A DNA stretch of 64,000 nucleotides from Serratia sp. UGAL515B_01 (GCF_033095805.1 NZ_CP109901.1:1240001-1304000), one strand, 5' to 3'. Counted from the stretch's first letter, positions 9,885 to 23,350 are shown. Notes: generated from the letters alone by a model not told the origin. Numbers and translations are program-made.

Positions 9885-11651
9885 TTATAGCTCCTCTCTG
9901 CGGTGTGCTAGCAGATTGGCAAACAGACCGGGTTGTGTGCTAAGCGTGGCATAATTGCCTTGCTGGACGAGCTTTCCTCTATTCATCACCCAAATCTGGT
10001 CATAGTCTTCCGTATCTTCCAACTGGTGCGTAACCAACAATGTGGTCTGCTGATGAGATGCTGCATTTAACGCCTGCATCACCAGTTGTTCACTGTGTGC
10101 ATCTAGACTTGCAGCGGGTTCATCCAATAACAGTAATCGGCGAGGGCTGAGCAAAGCTCGTGCTACCGCCACCCGCTGTGCCTGCCCTACGGAAAGCCGT
10201 GCGGCACCGTCACCCAAATCGGTATCCAACCCGTCTGGCAAATATGGCAGAAATTCCGTGACGTAAGCCTGTTCAAGCGCTTGTTTTAATTGAACCTCAC
10301 TAGCATTTGGGTAGCCGAGCAGGATATTGTCCCGCAATGTTTGTGCAGGCAGATGCGGGTTTTGTCCTACCCAACCCAGTTGCTCACGCCAGCCAGGAGC
10401 GGCTAGGTCACGTAGTTCCGTTCCATTAATCTGCAACGAACCACGGTAGGGCAGAAAACCGAGCAACAGGTTCAACAGTGAACTTTTTCCAGCTCCGCTA
10501 AGCCCGACCAGAGCAATCCGCTGATTGGCTGGTAAAGTAAAATCAAGCGGCCCTGCAAGTACGGCCCCGTTGGGTGAGAGGATTTCTAAGCCTTGTGCCC
10601 GTATGGTTAGCGGCGCTTCGATATCCAGTGATTGCGTGCCATTCCCAACGCATTCTCCTTCAGCCGTTAAAAATGTTTCCAGCGCTTCGGCAGCCCCAAT
10701 GGCCTGCGCTTTAGCGTGATAAAAAGCACCCAAATCGCGTAATGGTTGGAAGAATTCCGGCGCCAGGATCAGTACCAGAAAACCAGAGAACAGCGTTATG
10801 CCGGTACCGTAACTACCAAAATTCAGTTCACCAAGATAGGAGAAACCAAAATAGACCGCGACAACGGCAATGGAAATGGAAGCGAAGAATTCCAGTACAG
10901 CGGAGGAGAGAAAAGCCATACGCAGGACTTCCATAGTGCGCTGACGGAAGTCCTCTGAAGATTTGGCAATGTGTTGGGTTTCTGTTTCCCCTCGGTTGAA
11001 CAGGCGCAATGTTTCCAGCCCGCGTAAACGATCAAGAAAATTGCCACTGAGGCGCGCCAGTGCAACAAAATTACGTCGATTGGCGTCCGCTGCGCCCATA
11101 CCAACCAAAGCCATGAACAGAGGGATCAATGGCGCGGTAGCCAGTAGAATAAACCCGGCGGCCCAGTTAATTGGGAATAGAGTGATCAGTATCAGCACTG
11201 GAATAAAAACGGCCAAGTACATTTGTGGAAGATAGCGCGAATAATAATCCTGCATATCTTCAATCTGTTCAATAATGATACTTGCCCAACTGCCCGCGGG
11301 TTTTCCTCGAACCCATGCAGGACCTAACTGCTGTAGTTTATCCAATATCTGTTCTCGCATGCGTTGGCGTATGACTTGTCCGCAAATGAAGCCAACGTGT
11401 TCGCGTAACCAGCTTAGCAATGCGCGTAATGCAAAGGTGGCTGCGAGCCAAATAAACGATGGGATAAGCGCATCACGAGGTTGATGTTCAATAATCAGTG
11501 CATGGAGTAAGAAGGCTAGCAGCCATGCTTGTACGATGATTGAAATACCGCTTGCCAGGCCTAACAGCATGGATAAGCGCAGCCAACGGTGCGCTAACGT
11601 GCTCTGTGTTTTGAGCCAACGGGTTAACTGGTGCTGTCTGGTTTTTTTCAT
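9885..11651 (-). CDS. cydD: CydD, ABC exporter subunit for cytochrome bd assembly
   Basis: This is the partner of CydC, transcribed first. With the ATG at 11651 it has 588 residues, equal to E. coli CydD, starting MKKTRQHQLTRWLK. An upstream in-frame TTG at 11681 would add ten residues without family support. Six membrane helices precede the ATPase domain, which has Walker A VGLSGAGKSS, a degenerate-looking signature LSVGQAQRVAVARAL and Walker B RLLLLDEPAASLD. The motif GKPAGSWASIIIEQIEDMQDYYSR matches the family's substrate-pathway region in the membrane domain. The gap upstream contains a possible promoter. Confidence 0.95.
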   Translation of the reverse strand: MKKTRQHQLTRWLKTQSTLAHRWLRLSMLLGLASGISIIVQAWLLAFLLHALIIEHQPRDALIPSFIWLAATFALRALLSWLREHVGFICGQVIRQRMREQILDKLQQLGPAWVRGKPAGSWASIIIEQIEDMQDYYSRYLPQMYLAVFIPVLILITLFPINWAAGFILLATAPLIPLFMALVGMGAADANRRNFVALARLSGNFLDRLRGLETLRLFNRGETETQHIAKSSEDFRQRTMEVLRMAFLSSAVLEFFASISIAVVAVYFGFSYLGELNFGSYGTGITLFSGFLVLILAPEFFQPLRDLGAFYHAKAQAIGAAEALETFLTAEGECVGNGTQSLDIEAPLTIRAQGLEILSPNGAVLAGPLDFTLPANQRIALVGLSGAGKSSLLNLLLGFLPYRGSLQINGTELRDLAAPGWREQLGWVGQNPHLPAQTLRDNILLGYPNASEVQLKQALEQAYVTEFLPYLPDGLDTDLGDGAARLSVGQAQRVAVARALLSPRRLLLLDEPAASLDAHSEQLVMQALNAASHQQTTLLVTHQLEDTEDYDQIWVMNRGKLVQQGNYATLSTQPGLFANLLAHRREEL

Positions 11652-11930
11652 CAGGTAGTCTGCGTCGCCGATGCTTGTCAAAACAAGCTAGGTTAACGTA
11701 CTGTTAAATAACGTTTGCTTCATCCCGAAGCAAGACAAGTGAACGCTAATGTTACCCCGACACTCTATAGACTTAAAATAAATATCCTGTACGACCGGTG
11801 CAATCATGCACTGTTTGCGGCCAATTTACCGTAGATAATTCAGTGGGCTAGTTCGTTATCGCTCAGGTATTGACCGTGCGAATGTTCTCAATTGGTCGTT
11901 AGTGGCCTCTATCTGCGAGCAATAAAGCGA
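11652..11930. other. cydD upstream region
   Basis: This gap should hold the cydDC promoter on the minus strand. TTGCTTC at 11715-11721 pairs with GAAGCAA at 11727-11733, a seven-pair hairpin in the leader, and there is a small GTGCA/TGCAC palindrome near 11798-11811. I found no open frame. Confidence 0.5.
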
Positions 11931-11962
11931 CAACAAGGCGGCTGAATAGAGCCGCCTTGTTG
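11931..11962 (-). terminator. Hairpin terminator of trxB
   Basis: CAACAAGGCGGCT at 11931-11943 pairs perfectly with AGCCGCCTTGTTG at 11950-11962 around a six-base loop. On the minus strand it is followed by a T-rich stretch (TCGCTTTATT) rather than a pure U-tract. It sits 17 bases after the trxB stop. Confidence 0.8.
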
Positions 11963-11978
11963 AGATTTTACTAAGGGT

Positions 11979-13638
<1,660 letters not shown>

Positions 13639-13775
13639 GATATACCCAAGCTATTTCAAGAAGCAGACAGGCGGCGAATGAAAGGGATTACGATGAGCTT
13701 ATCGGCGTCACGTAATTCAAAAATCTGCTTGGAGCAGGTTTGAACATTGCTGAATCTTGAAAGACCACGGGTATG
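13639..13775. repeat. Dispersed palindromic repeat (copy B, reverse orientation)
   Basis: The element opens GATATACCCAAGCTATTTC and closes near CACGGGTAT. Its left end is the reverse complement of the right end of the copy at 48823-48962 (ACTTGGGTAT), so it lies in the opposite orientation. The motif AGGCGGCGAATGA followed by GATGAGCTTA is what I recall from the common Serratia/Yersinia intergenic palindrome; this is from memory, not a search. It sits in the lrp leader region. Confidence 0.6.
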
Positions 13776-13953
13776 AGACAGACGAGACAACGGTGGATAA
13801 TGGTAGTGAACAAGGACTAGGGCGGCTGACATCACACCGCGTAGATGGTCGCCTAATAATATTGATATCGCGTCTTCGCTTGGAACAATCCTTTGCACAT
13901 TGACTTTGGCTGGGGTGTGCAAGTGCAGGGAAGAACATAAGAGAGGCAATATA

Positions 13954-14448
13954 ATGATAGACACTAAAAAACGCCCGGGTAAAGACCTCGATCGTATTGA
14001 TCGTAACATCCTCAATGAGTTGCAAAAGGATGGACGAATATCGAACGTCGAGCTTTCAAAGCGAGTAGGTTTATCTCCAACTCCATGCTTAGAGCGTGTT
14101 CGCCGTCTGGAGCGCCAAGGCTTTATTCATGGTTATACCGCATTGCTCAACCCACATTATCTTGATGCTTCTTTACTGGTTTTCGTGGAAATTACGCTCA
14201 ACCGTGGTGCACCAGATGTATTTGAGCAATTCAACTCGGCAGTGCAGAAACTTGAAGAGATTCAAGAATGTCATCTGGTTTCCGGCGATTTCGACTACTT
14301 GTTGAAAACCCGCGTACCTGATATGTCTGCCTACCGTAAATTGTTAGGTGAGACTTTGCTGCGTTTGCCGGGGGTTAACGACACACGGACTTACGTCGTA
14401 ATGGAAGAAGTGAAACAGAGTAACCGTTTGGTAATTAAAACACGGTAA
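13954..14448 (+). CDS. lrp: Leucine-responsive regulatory protein Lrp
   Basis: Lrp is the global feast-or-famine regulator that responds to leucine and controls amino-acid metabolism, pili and transport. The 164 residues are almost identical to E. coli Lrp. The helix-turn-helix is ISNVELSKRVGLSPTPCLERVRRLE at about 30-54, followed by the RAM effector and oligomerisation domain (ETLLRLPGVNDTRTYVVMEEVKQ). The ATG at 13954 has GAGAGG at 13941-13946; the upstream in-frame GTG-type extension is unsupported. A long leader and a repeat element precede it. Confidence 0.98.
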   Translation: MIDTKKRPGKDLDRIDRNILNELQKDGRISNVELSKRVGLSPTPCLERVRRLERQGFIHGYTALLNPHYLDASLLVFVEITLNRGAPDVFEQFNSAVQKLEEIQECHLVSGDFDYLLKTRVPDMSAYRKLLGETLLRLPGVNDTRTYVVMEEVKQSNRLVIKTR

Positions 14449-14503
14449 GGTATGGTGCAAAACCCGAATAAATCCGTTACACTCCTGTTCATTCATACAG
14501 TCT

Positions 14504-14530
14504 CAGCGCCGGGGCAGAACCTCGGCGCTG
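14504..14530 (+). terminator. Hairpin between lrp and ftsK
   Basis: CAGCGCCG at 14504-14511 pairs with CGGCGCTG at 14523-14530 around an 11-base loop. There is no U-tract, so this may be a weak lrp terminator or a leader structure for ftsK. Confidence 0.5.
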
Positions 14531-14567
14531 TCACCATATCAGCTAACTGAAACCTGGAGTGCCTTTT

Positions 14568-17500
14568 TTGAGCCAGGAATATACAGAAGATAAAGAAGTA
14601 ACCCTGAAGAAACTCAGTAGTGGGCGCCGTTTGCTCGAAGCTGTGTTGATCGTGATCTCCATTTTTGCTATTTACCTGATCATTGCACTCGTCAGTTTTG
14701 ATCCCTCTGACCCTGGTTGGTCGCAAACTGCCTGGCATGAGCCTATCCATAACTGGGGAGGTACGCTGGGAGCCTGGCTGGCCGACACACTGTTTTTCAC
14801 CTTTGGTGTTCTGGCGTACGCTATACCTCCGATCATACTGATTCTTTGCTGGACGAGTTATCGTCAGCGTGAAAAGAGCGATTATATTGATTATTTTGCG
14901 CTTGCATTGCGCCTGATAGGGACATTTGCACTGGTTCTCACTTCCTGCGGACTTGCGGCATTGAACGTTGATGATCTGTATTATTTTGCTTCTGGTGGAG
15001 TGATCGGCAGCTTACTCAGTAACGCTATGCTGCCATGGTTCAATGGTACAGGGGCTACTTTGGCATTGCTTTGCGTTTGGGGTGCCGGAGTTACGTTGTT
15101 TACCGGTTGGTCATGGCTAGTGATTGCGGAAAAAATCGGTGGTGTCGTGCTGGGTGTAGTTACCTTTATGACTAATCGCTCACGTCACGATGAACGTTAT
15201 CGTGATGACGACGACACGCTGATTGATGAACCCGAAATAAAGGGCAAAGAGGCAGTTTTTGATCTATCTGCGGTTGATGTCGCTGATGATGACGTCCTGT
15301 TTTCTGCACCTTCCGTCTCTGAAACGGCAAGCGAAGCTGTGCAAGATACAGCAGACCCACAGCTAAGCGGTTTACGTGCCAGTAACGATGAGTCTCCTAT
15401 TGTTAAATACGCACCAGCTTCCGCTGATAGCACAAAGGTGTTCAACAAGGTATCTGCTCCGGAGTCAGTAAACGTTGAGTCTGTTACACCCGCTTCTGTC
15501 AACCAGCACCCATTGCCCTCTGTTTCAGAGCATCGTTCGCTACCGCTGTACTCTTTTGAAATCCCTGAAGAAACGCCAGTATCAAACACACCTCGTCAGG
15601 TGGATACTTACGTCAATGAAGCTGAACCAGGTTTGGGGGATTGGCAAGATACACCTGCTTTGCCACGAGAACGTGCATCGTTTGATTTTTCTTCTGCCGA
15701 GCGTGATAACGACGATGCAAGCCCTTTCAAGGGCTTAACTGCCAGCGATACGGTTTCTACCTTTGAGGCTGTAAAGCCCCCCTCAGCTTCTTCTGCTGCT
15801 GGTACGGTGAGCAATGCCTTCATGCCTGCGTTTACAGCGATCAGCGATAGTCATTCTCAGATCAAACAAGGCATTGGCCCGGAATTGCCACGCCCAAATC
15901 CTGTGCGTATTCCTACTCGCCGTGAGCTAGCATCCTATGGCATCAAGTTACCTTCTCAGCGTAATGTCGAACAAAAACTACGTAATCGCTGTGATGGGTT
16001 TCATCCAGAGGCTGTTGACCATTCATTGGATGATAAAGCTCTCCAGGAAGCAGCATTGTCCCATGCCTTTGCTGAGCAACAAAGCGAGCGCTATGGTGAA
16101 GATTATCTTCAGGATGATGAAGATAGTCTCCAGGTAGCTGCGCTTGAACGGGAGTTTGCCGAACAACAGCAAGCTCGGTATGGGGAAGATGCTAAACTTG
16201 AGAAGACATCGCCTTCCCATTCTGTCGATACGGAAAAGGTCTTCAGTTTATCACCAATGGCAGATTTGGTTGACGATGGTCCCAAAGAACCTTTGTTCAC
16301 GCTCTCCCAGCAGCTTGAAGATAGTATTGAGCAGGAAAGCGAGCGGGAGGATGATGTACCGTTCGGCCATTTGGAACCTGAAGTGTCCGCTTACCAGGCA
16401 CCTCGTCCCCAAGTTCAGCAAGCGTCTGTTTACACACCGCAACAGCAACCTTATCAGCAGCTGGTGCAAGATAAACCCACCGCACCAGTGATGGACAGTT
16501 TGATCCATCCATTTCTGATGCGTAACGATTTGCCTTTGCAGAAACCGACTACACCGTTGCCTACATTGGACCTGTTGAGTGAGGCTCCAAAAGAAATTGA
16601 ACCTGTCGATATGTTTGCGCTGGAGCAAAAAGCACGATTGGTAGAAGCCAGTCTGGCAGACTATCGAGTTAAGGCTGATGTGATTGATATTCTGCCTGGC
16701 CCAGTAATTACCCGTTTTGAACTTGACTTGGCGCCTGGCGTTAAGGCTGCGCGCATTTCCAACCTGTCGCGCGATCTGGCTCGTTCATTATCAACATCAG
16801 CTGTTCGCGTAGTGGAAGTTATCCCCGGAAAGCCTTACGTAGGGTTGGAATTGCCGAATACCAAACGCCAAACGGTGTATTTACGCGAAGTCCTGGATTG
16901 TCCGGCGTTCCGTGATAATACTTCGCCGCTGGCAATTGTGTTGGGCAAAGATATTTCTGGCCAACCTGTTGTCGCCGATCTGGCTAAAATGCCGCATCTG
17001 TTGGTCGCTGGTACTACGGGGTCGGGTAAGTCGGTTGGTGTCAACGCGATGATCCTGAGTATTTTGTATAAAGCTACGCCGAAAGAAGTGCGCTTTATCA
17101 TGATCGACCCGAAAATGCTGGAGCTGTCGGTTTATGAAGGTATCCCGCATCTGTTGACTGATGTGGTTACCGACATGAAAGACGCAGCTAACGCTTTGCG
17201 GTGGTGTGTGGCCGAGATGGAGCGCCGTTATAAGCTGATGTCTGCGTTAGGGGTACGTAATCTGGCAGGCTATAACGAACGAGTTGACCAGGCTGATGCG
17301 ATGGGGCGGCCGATCCCAGATCCGTTCTGGAAGCCGACTGACAGCATGAACATCACGCCTCCCGTGTTGGAGAAAGAACCCTACATCGTGGTGATGGTCG
17401 ATGAGTTTGCCGATTTGATCATGACGGTGGGCAAAAAGGTTGAAGAGCTGATCGCTCGTCTGGCACAGAAGGCGCGTGCCGCAGGGATCCATCTGGTATT

Positions 17501-18032
17501 GGCCACCCAGCGTCCATCAGTGGATGTCATTACCGGTTTGATCAAGGCGAATATACCAACGCGGATAGCTTTTACCGTATCCAGTAAAATTGACTCTCGA
17601 ACTATTCTCGATCAAGGTGGTGCCGAGTCGCTGTTGGGTATGGGGGATATGCTGTATTTGGCACCGAATTCCTCTATTCCTGTGCGGGTGCACGGCGCTT
17701 TTGTTCGCGATCAGGAAGTTCATGCGGTAGTTAAAGATTGGAAAGCGCGTGAGCGGCCACAATATAAAGACGGCATCCTCAGTGCAACTGAAGAGGGGGA
17801 AGGCGGTAGTGGTGGCTTTGATGGCGATGAAGAGCTGGATCCGTTGTTCGATCAAGCAGTCGAGTTTGTGGTGGATAAACGCCGAGCCTCGATCTCCGGC
17901 GTACAGCGCCAGTTCCGTATCGGTTATAACCGTGCGGCCCGTATTATCGAGCAGATGGAAGCGCAAGGTATTGTCAGTGAACAGGGGCATAACGGCAACC
18001 GTGAAGTACTTGCGCCACCACGCACCGATTGA
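14568..18032 (+). CDS. ftsK: FtsK, division-associated DNA translocase
   Basis: FtsK coordinates septation with chromosome dimer resolution. The 1154 residues show four or more N-terminal membrane helices (1-180), a low-complexity linker (about 190-660), the RecA-like motor with Walker A GTTGSGKS (nucleotides near 17010-17033) and Walker [13 protein letters not shown], and the winged-helix gamma domain ([21 protein letters not shown]) that reads KOPS sites and activates XerD. The linker carries two copies of FAEQQxxRYGED. It is shorter than E. coli FtsK (1329) only in the linker. The start is a TTG at 14568 with GGAG eight bases upstream; this gives the conserved [10 protein letters not shown] start, and an in-frame GTG at 14559 overlaps the ribosome site. 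Confidence 0.95.
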   Translation: MSQEYTEDKEVTLKKLSSGRRLLEAVLIVISIFAIYLIIALVSFDPSDPGWSQTAWHEPIHNWGGTLGAWLADTLFFTFGVLAYAIPPIILILCWTSYRQREKSDYIDYFALALRLIGTFALVLTSCGLAALNVDDLYYFASGGVIGSLLSNAMLPWFNGTGATLALLCVWGAGVTLFTGWSWLVIAEKIGGVVLGVVTFMTNRSRHDERYRDDDDTLIDEPEIKGKEAVFDLSAVDVADDDVLFSAPSVSETASEAVQDTADPQLSGLRASNDESPIVKYAPASADSTKVFNKVSAPESVNVESVTPASVNQHPLPSVSEHRSLPLYSFEIPEETPVSNTPRQVDTYVNEAEPGLGDWQDTPALPRERASFDFSSAERDNDDASPFKGLTASDTVSTFEAVKPPSASSAAGTVSNAFMPAFTAISDSHSQIKQGIGPELPRPNPVRIPTRRELASYGIKLPSQRNVEQKLRNRCDGFHPEAVDHSLDDKALQEAALSHAFAEQQSERYGEDYLQDDEDSLQVAALEREFAEQQQARYGEDAKLEKTSPSHSVDTEKVFSLSPMADLVDDGPKEPLFTLSQQLEDSIEQESEREDDVPFGHLEPEVSAYQAPRPQVQQASVYTPQQQPYQQLVQDKPTAPVMDSLIHPFLMRNDLPLQKPTTPLPTLDLLSEAPKEIEPVDMFALEQKARLVEASLADYRVKADVIDILPGPVITRFELDLAPGVKAARISNLSRDLARSLSTSAVRVVEVIPGKPYVGLELPNTKRQTVYLREVLDCPAFRDNTSPLAIVLGKDISGQPVVADLAKMPHLLVAGTTGSGKSVGVNAMILSILYKATPKEVRFIMIDPKMLELSVYEGIPHLLTDVVTDMKDAANALRWCVAEMERRYKLMSALGVRNLAGYNERVDQADAMGRPIPDPFWKPTDSMNITPPVLEKEPYIVVMVDEFADLIMTVGKKVEELIARLAQKARAAGIHLVLATQRPSVDVITGLIKANIPTRIAFTVSSKIDSRTILDQGGAESLLGMGDMLYLAPNSSIPVRVHGAFVRDQEVHAVVKDWKARERPQYKDGILSATEEGEGGSGGFDGDEELDPLFDQAVEFVVDKRRASISGVQRQFRIGYNRAARIIEQMEAQGIVSEQGHNGNREVLAPPRTD

Positions 18033-18055
18033 CCCATTATTGAGCATTTATAGAA

Positions 18056-18080
18056 ATAAGGGCCGCTTTGCGGCCCTTAT
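18056..18080. terminator. Hairpin after ftsK
   Basis: ATAAGGGCCGC at 18056-18066 pairs perfectly with GCGGCCCTTAT at 18070-18080 around a TTT loop. It lacks a U-tract, so termination may be partial and allow readthrough into lolA. Confidence 0.65.
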
Positions 18081-18226
18081 GCAAAGAAGCGTAAACCCTT
18101 GCTTTTATCAGAATATTGCTCTAGCTGTTGGCTTATTGCTTCATGTAAAGTGCCGTAAGTTAAAGGTAAAATGAGGCCGTAAGGTATCGCTTTGCGGCAA
18201 ATGTATTTCATAAGGTGCCTGGAATA

Positions 18227-18838
18227 ATGAAAAAACTGTTAGTTGCCTGTTGTCTGCTTTCGGGATTCGCGTCTACCGCAGTGCTGGCGGATGCCGCTCA
18301 AGATTTGCAAAGTCGCTTGGCGAAAGTAAACAGTTTCCATGCCAGTTTCTCCCAATCTGTTACCGGCAGTGATGGCGCAGCGGTGCAGCAAGGGGAAGGC
18401 GAATTGTGGGTAAAAAGACCTAACCTGTTCAACTGGCACATGACTTCTCCAGATGAGAGTGTGCTGGTTTCCGATGGTGAAACCCTATGGTTCTTTAATC
18501 CGTTTGTTGAACAGGTTACAGCAACTTGGCTGAAGAATGCCACCGGTAATACGCCTTTCATGCTGATCACGCGTAATAATTCCAATGACTGGAAACAGTA
18601 CCACGTCAAGCAGAAAGGCGATGACTTTGAACTGACGCCAAAAGCAAGCAGCGGTAATCTCAAACAGTTCGCGATAACTGTCACCAATAGCGGCACAATA
18701 AAGAGTTTTACTGCGGTTGAACAGGACGGCCAACGTAGTGACTATCAGTTGAAAAGCCAGCAAAATGCCAGTATCGACGCGGCTAAATTCAAATTCACCC
18801 CGCCGAAGGGGGTAACGCTGGACGACCAGCGCCAGTGA
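18227..18838 (+). CDS. lolA: LolA, periplasmic lipoprotein carrier
   Basis: LolA accepts lipoproteins from LolCDE and carries them across the periplasm to LolB. The 203 residues equal E. coli LolA. A signal peptide [21 protein letters not shown] precedes [22 protein letters not shown]. The conserved [12 protein letters not shown] and the closing loop region follow, ending [12 protein letters not shown]. The ATG at 18227 sits downstream of AAGGTG; an in-frame GTG at 18215 is less likely. The rarA GTG follows seven bases after the stop, so the two are probably co-transcribed. Confidence 0.96.
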   Translation: MKKLLVACCLLSGFASTAVLADAAQDLQSRLAKVNSFHASFSQSVTGSDGAAVQQGEGELWVKRPNLFNWHMTSPDESVLVSDGETLWFFNPFVEQVTATWLKNATGNTPFMLITRNNSNDWKQYHVKQKGDDFELTPKASSGNLKQFAITVTNSGTIKSFTAVEQDGQRSDYQLKSQQNASIDAAKFKFTPPKGVTLDDQRQ

Positions 18839-18845
18839 GGTTTTT

Positions 18846-20189
18846 GTGAGTAACATGTCGCTCGATTTTTCCCGTAATGAATTCCAGCCGTTAGCCGCGC
18901 GTATGCGGCCAACAACGCTGGCACAATATGTCGGCCAGCAGCACTTGCTGGCACCCGGTAAGCCTCTGCCACGTGCCATCGAAGCCGGACAATTGCATTC
19001 GATGATCTTGTGGGGGCCACCGGGAACGGGGAAAACGACGCTGGCGGAGCTGATTGGCCGTTATGGTCAGGCTGATGTTGAAAGGATCTCAGCGGTAACT
19101 TCAGGCATCAAGGAGATCCGCGAAGCGATTGAGCGCGCACGGCAAAACCGTGATGCTGGCCGCCGCACCATTCTGTTTGTTGATGAAGTACACCGTTTCA
19201 ACAAAAGTCAACAGGATGCCTTTCTGCCGCACATTGAAGATGGCACTATTACCTTTATTGGCGCAACGACAGAAAACCCTTCCTTTGAGTTGAACTCGGC
19301 ATTGCTTTCGCGGGCCAGAGTTTATCTGTTAAAAGCACTCACGGCAGAAGATATTGCTCTGGTAGTTGACCAGGCAATGCAAGACGTTGAGCGTGGCTTT
19401 GGTAGTCAGAATATAGCCTTGCCGCCAGAAACCCGACGTATGTTGGCTGAGCTGGTGGGCGGCGATGCGCGCCGGGCGTTGAACAGCCTTGAGATGATGG
19501 CCGATATGGCTGAAATCGATAGTAAGGGAATGCGTGTACTTACTACAGAATTGCTGAAAGAGGTCTCCGGTGAGCGTAGCGCGCGTTTTGACAACAAAGG
19601 GGATCGCTATTACGACTTGATTTCCGCACTGCATAAATCGGTGCGTGGTTCGGCCCCAGATGCTGCGCTTTATTGGTATGCGCGTATCATTACTGCGGGT
19701 GGCGATCCCTTGTACGTCGCACGCCGTTTGTTGGCTATTGCATCCGAAGATGTCGGTAATGCCGATCCACGGGCTATGCAAGTTGCTATCGCCGCCTGGG
19801 ATTGCTTCACCCGGGTCGGGCCTGCTGAAGGAGAACGTGCTATTGCCCAGGCGATCGTCTATTTGGCTTGTGCGCCAAAGAGTAATGCCGTTTATACCGC
19901 TTTTAAAGCTGCAATGCGGGATGCTAAAGAAATGGCGGATTACGACGTACCTGAGCACTTGCGCAATGCTCCAACTAAACTGATGAAAGAAATGGGGTTG
20001 GGGGACGAATACCGTTATGCCCATGATGAACCCAATGGCTACGCGGCCGGAGAAAGTTATTTCCCGCCTGAAATGGCCGCGACACGCTACTATCATCCAA
20101 CCTCGCGTGGGCTGGAAGGTAAAATCGGTGAAAAGTTGGCATGGCTCGCTGAGCAGGATCAAAATAGCCAGACAAAACGCTACCGCTAG
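18846..20189 (+). CDS. rarA: RarA, replication-associated AAA+ ATPase
   Basis: RarA (MgsA) acts at stalled forks and gaps, related to clamp-loader proteins and yeast Mgs1. The 447 residues contain Walker [13 protein letters not shown] near 56, Walker [27 protein letters not shown] and sensor 1 [23 protein letters not shown], followed by the tetramerisation domain. The start is a GTG at 18846 with GAGG at 18837-18840, which overlaps the lolA stop. An ATG three codons later is possible but the GTG gives the family start MSNxSLDF. The order lolA-rarA-serS is as in E. coli. Confidence 0.95.
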   Translation: MSNMSLDFSRNEFQPLAARMRPTTLAQYVGQQHLLAPGKPLPRAIEAGQLHSMILWGPPGTGKTTLAELIGRYGQADVERISAVTSGIKEIREAIERARQNRDAGRRTILFVDEVHRFNKSQQDAFLPHIEDGTITFIGATTENPSFELNSALLSRARVYLLKALTAEDIALVVDQAMQDVERGFGSQNIALPPETRRMLAELVGGDARRALNSLEMMADMAEIDSKGMRVLTTELLKEVSGERSARFDNKGDRYYDLISALHKSVRGSAPDAALYWYARIITAGGDPLYVARRLLAIASEDVGNADPRAMQVAIAAWDCFTRVGPAEGERAIAQAIVYLACAPKSNAVYTAFKAAMRDAKEMADYDVPEHLRNAPTKLMKEMGLGDEYRYAHDEPNGYAAGESYFPPEMAATRYYHPTSRGLEGKIGEKLAWLAEQDQNSQTKRYR

Positions 20190-20257
20190 CGTTGCCGTTG
20201 CGGTAAGGTTACCGAGTATTACACTTCTTTTATGCGGTTTTAAATTTTGCCGTGTAG

Positions 20258-21592
<1,335 letters not shown>

Positions 21593-21644
21593 CTCGCAAC
21601 AAAAGCTTTATTGAAAGCGCCTACGTGCGCTTCATACTGCTGAC

Positions 21645-21672
21645 AAAGTCCTGGCCTTACGGTCAGGGCTTT
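21645..21672 (+). terminator. Terminator of serS
   Basis: AAAGTCCTGGCC pairs with GGTCAGGGCTTT, with two G-U wobbles, around a TTAC loop. It overlaps by four bases the left arm of the longer inverted repeat at 21669-21721. Confidence 0.7.
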
Positions 21673-21721
21673 GAGCTAATAAGGGCAGTGCAAAAAATGG
21701 ACTGCCCTTATTAGCTCAAAG
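21669..21721. repeat. 21-bp perfect inverted repeat beside the vapBC break
   Basis: Bases 21669-21689 and 21701-21721 are exact reverse complements over 21 positions, separated by an 11-base A-rich loop. Its right arm lies about a dozen bases from the point where vapC homology stops (21735). It is longer than any other stem in the window. It could terminate serS as a backup or mark the event that removed vapC. Confidence 0.85.
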
Positions 21722-21734
21722 AACCCTCCCCCCT

Positions 21735-21764
21735 GTTAGTGTCCAGCATATAGGTATTGTTCAC
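21735..21764 (-). pseudogene. VapC toxin remnant, first ten codons
   Basis: The vapB stop overlaps a GTG at 21764-21762 in the usual four-base manner. Ten codons follow, MNNTYMLDTN, which match the start of VapC-type PIN-domain ribonucleases including the first catalytic aspartate. Homology ends abruptly at 21735; eight unrelated codons lead to a TAA at 21711-21713 inside the inverted repeat. The toxin body is gone. Confidence 0.75.
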
Positions 21765-21987
21765 AGGTCAAATCGTCCTTCGTTGCTGACAACGTCCTCA
21801 CGCTCCGCCATAAAGTCCTGAACGGCCTTTTCAAGCTGCGTGAATGAGCCCCAGGTCGGGCGGACGGGACGCAGGATGATGCTGTCCCCTTCCCGGAAGA
21901 TCTCCAGCTCACTCCCTCAAAATCCAGATCGCGGGGCAGACGTATGGTGCGGTTATTACCGTTTTTAAAAATCGATACGGTTCTCAT
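21761..21987 (-). pseudogene. VapB-type antitoxin gene, frameshifted
   Basis: The ATG at 21987 has a good AAGGAG site. The first 25 codons (MRTVSIFKNGNNRTIRLPRDLDFEG) are an AbrB/MazE-like DNA-binding start typical of VapB. Near 21905-21913 the frame is lost by one base modulo three. In the shifted frame the rest is recognisable: ELEIFREGDSIILRPVRPTW, then a tail ending NEGRFDL and the original stop at 21761-21763. A loss of four bases, perhaps by slippage between GTGAG/GCGAG copies, would explain it. With the toxin also truncated, the pair is dead unless the frameshift is a sequencing error. Confidence 0.8.
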
Positions 21988-22065
21988 GCATTTCTCCTTG
22001 CCGAACGGCCTTTTGTGTATATGTTAAGTATATGCAGATGTCCGGCAGATGGATATTTATAGCAT
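21988..22065 (-). promoter_or_regulatory. Former vapBC promoter/operator
   Basis: The region before vapB contains repeated TATATG words (GTATATG twice near 22017-22034) and a GCATATGC palindrome near 22062-22069, as expected of an antitoxin-bound operator. It now lies just upstream of ycaD and could affect it. Confidence 0.4.
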
Positions 22066-22197
22066 ATGCAATGCTCTTTCTTATCTAACGCAGATTGTTA
22101 TACATATTGTGCGATCGTTCATCGACCAGCAATTGACTTTTTTATCGCCAGTGGCATGATGCGCGCACTTTCTTCGTACGTTCGGTTCCATTTCATT

Positions 22198-23343
22198 ATG
22201 TCCCCATATTCGCGCCCAGTGCTTTTATTGCTCTGCGGTTTGTTGTTTCTTACGGTTTCCATTGCCGTACTGAACACGTTAGTCCCTTTATGGTTAACCC
22301 ATGCTCAATTACTTACCTGGCAAGTGGGAGTCGTCAGCTCTTCCTACTTTAGCGGGAATCTGGTGGGTACAGTCGTAGCGGGTAAGTTGATCAACCGTAT
22401 TGGTTTTACCCGCAGCTACCACCTGGCGTGTTTGCTTTTTGCTCTGGCCACTATTGGCATGGGGCTTTCCTTGGATTTCTGGAGTTGGATAGGCTGGCGC
22501 TTCTTTGCTGGGGTCGGGTGTGCTTGGATTTGGGTGATCGTCGAAAGTGCCCTGCTGCGCAGCGGCAATCGGAACAACCGTGGTCAACTGTTGGCGGCGT
22601 ATATGATGGTCTACTATCTGGGGACCGTCGCAGGCCAACTGCTGTTAGGCATGGTTTCCACCGAATTGTTGCATGTGTTGCCCTGGGTTGCGGCTATTGT
22701 GATGGCCGCCATGTTGCCGATGCTGTTTGTGCGAGTGAACCATCAAGAAGATGAATCTCAGAAAGCCACGGTTTGGTTGATGCTCAAACGCCGTTGTGCA
22801 AGGTTGGGGATCAACGGTTGTATCATATCGGGTATTATACTTGGTTCGCTGTATGGGCTGATGCCGCTTTATCTAGCCCACCAAGGGATGAGCGATGCTA
22901 AAATCGGATATTGGATGGCATTATTGGTCAGTTCGGGCATTGCTGGCCAGTGGCCGGTAGGGCGTGTGGCAGATCGCTATGGTCGCTTGTTGGTGCTGCG
23001 TATCCAGGTTTCTGTGCTTATCCTTGCCAGCATTGCCATGATGGGTAACTACGCGATGGCTTCTGCGTTGTTCATTCTTGGCTGTGCGGGTTTTACTCTA
23101 TATCCGGTAGCGATGTCTTGGGCTTGTGAAAAGGTGTTACCGCATGAGTTGGTTGCCATGAATCAGACATTATTGATGAGTTACACTATCGGTAGTCTGT
23201 TGGGGCCGTCGATGACGTCGCTGTTGATGCAAAACTATTCCGATCGTCTTCTGTTTGTGGTGATTGCGGGGGTGGCGCTGGTCTATCTGGTGATGTTATT
23301 AAGAAACTCCGATCGCTATCACACGCCTTTGGCCGCTGCCTGA
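22198..23343 (+). CDS. ycaD: YcaD, MFS transporter of unknown substrate
   Basis: This 381-residue major facilitator protein aligns along its length with E. coli YcaD (382). Twelve hydrophobic segments are visible. The signature between helices 2 and 3 is [13 protein letters not shown] and its repeat is [14 protein letters not shown]. The start [12 protein letters not shown] at 22198 matches the family; the open frame extends 44 codons further into the vapBC promoter, but those residues are not YcaD-like. The ribosome site is weak. The substrate is not known for this family. Confidence 0.9.
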   Translation: MSPYSRPVLLLLCGLLFLTVSIAVLNTLVPLWLTHAQLLTWQVGVVSSSYFSGNLVGTVVAGKLINRIGFTRSYHLACLLFALATIGMGLSLDFWSWIGWRFFAGVGCAWIWVIVESALLRSGNRNNRGQLLAAYMMVYYLGTVAGQLLLGMVSTELLHVLPWVAAIVMAAMLPMLFVRVNHQEDESQKATVWLMLKRRCARLGINGCIISGIILGSLYGLMPLYLAHQGMSDAKIGYWMALLVSSGIAGQWPVGRVADRYGRLLVLRIQVSVLILASIAMMGNYAMASALFILGCAGFTLYPVAMSWACEKVLPHELVAMNQTLLMSYTIGSLLGPSMTSLLMQNYSDRLLFVVIAGVALVYLVMLLRNSDRYHTPLAAA

Positions 23344-23350
23344 GTTATAT

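Noticed and set aside
19329..20162. 277-codon minus-strand open frame opposite rarA
   Set aside because: Shadow frame; rarA is fully conserved in the other strand.
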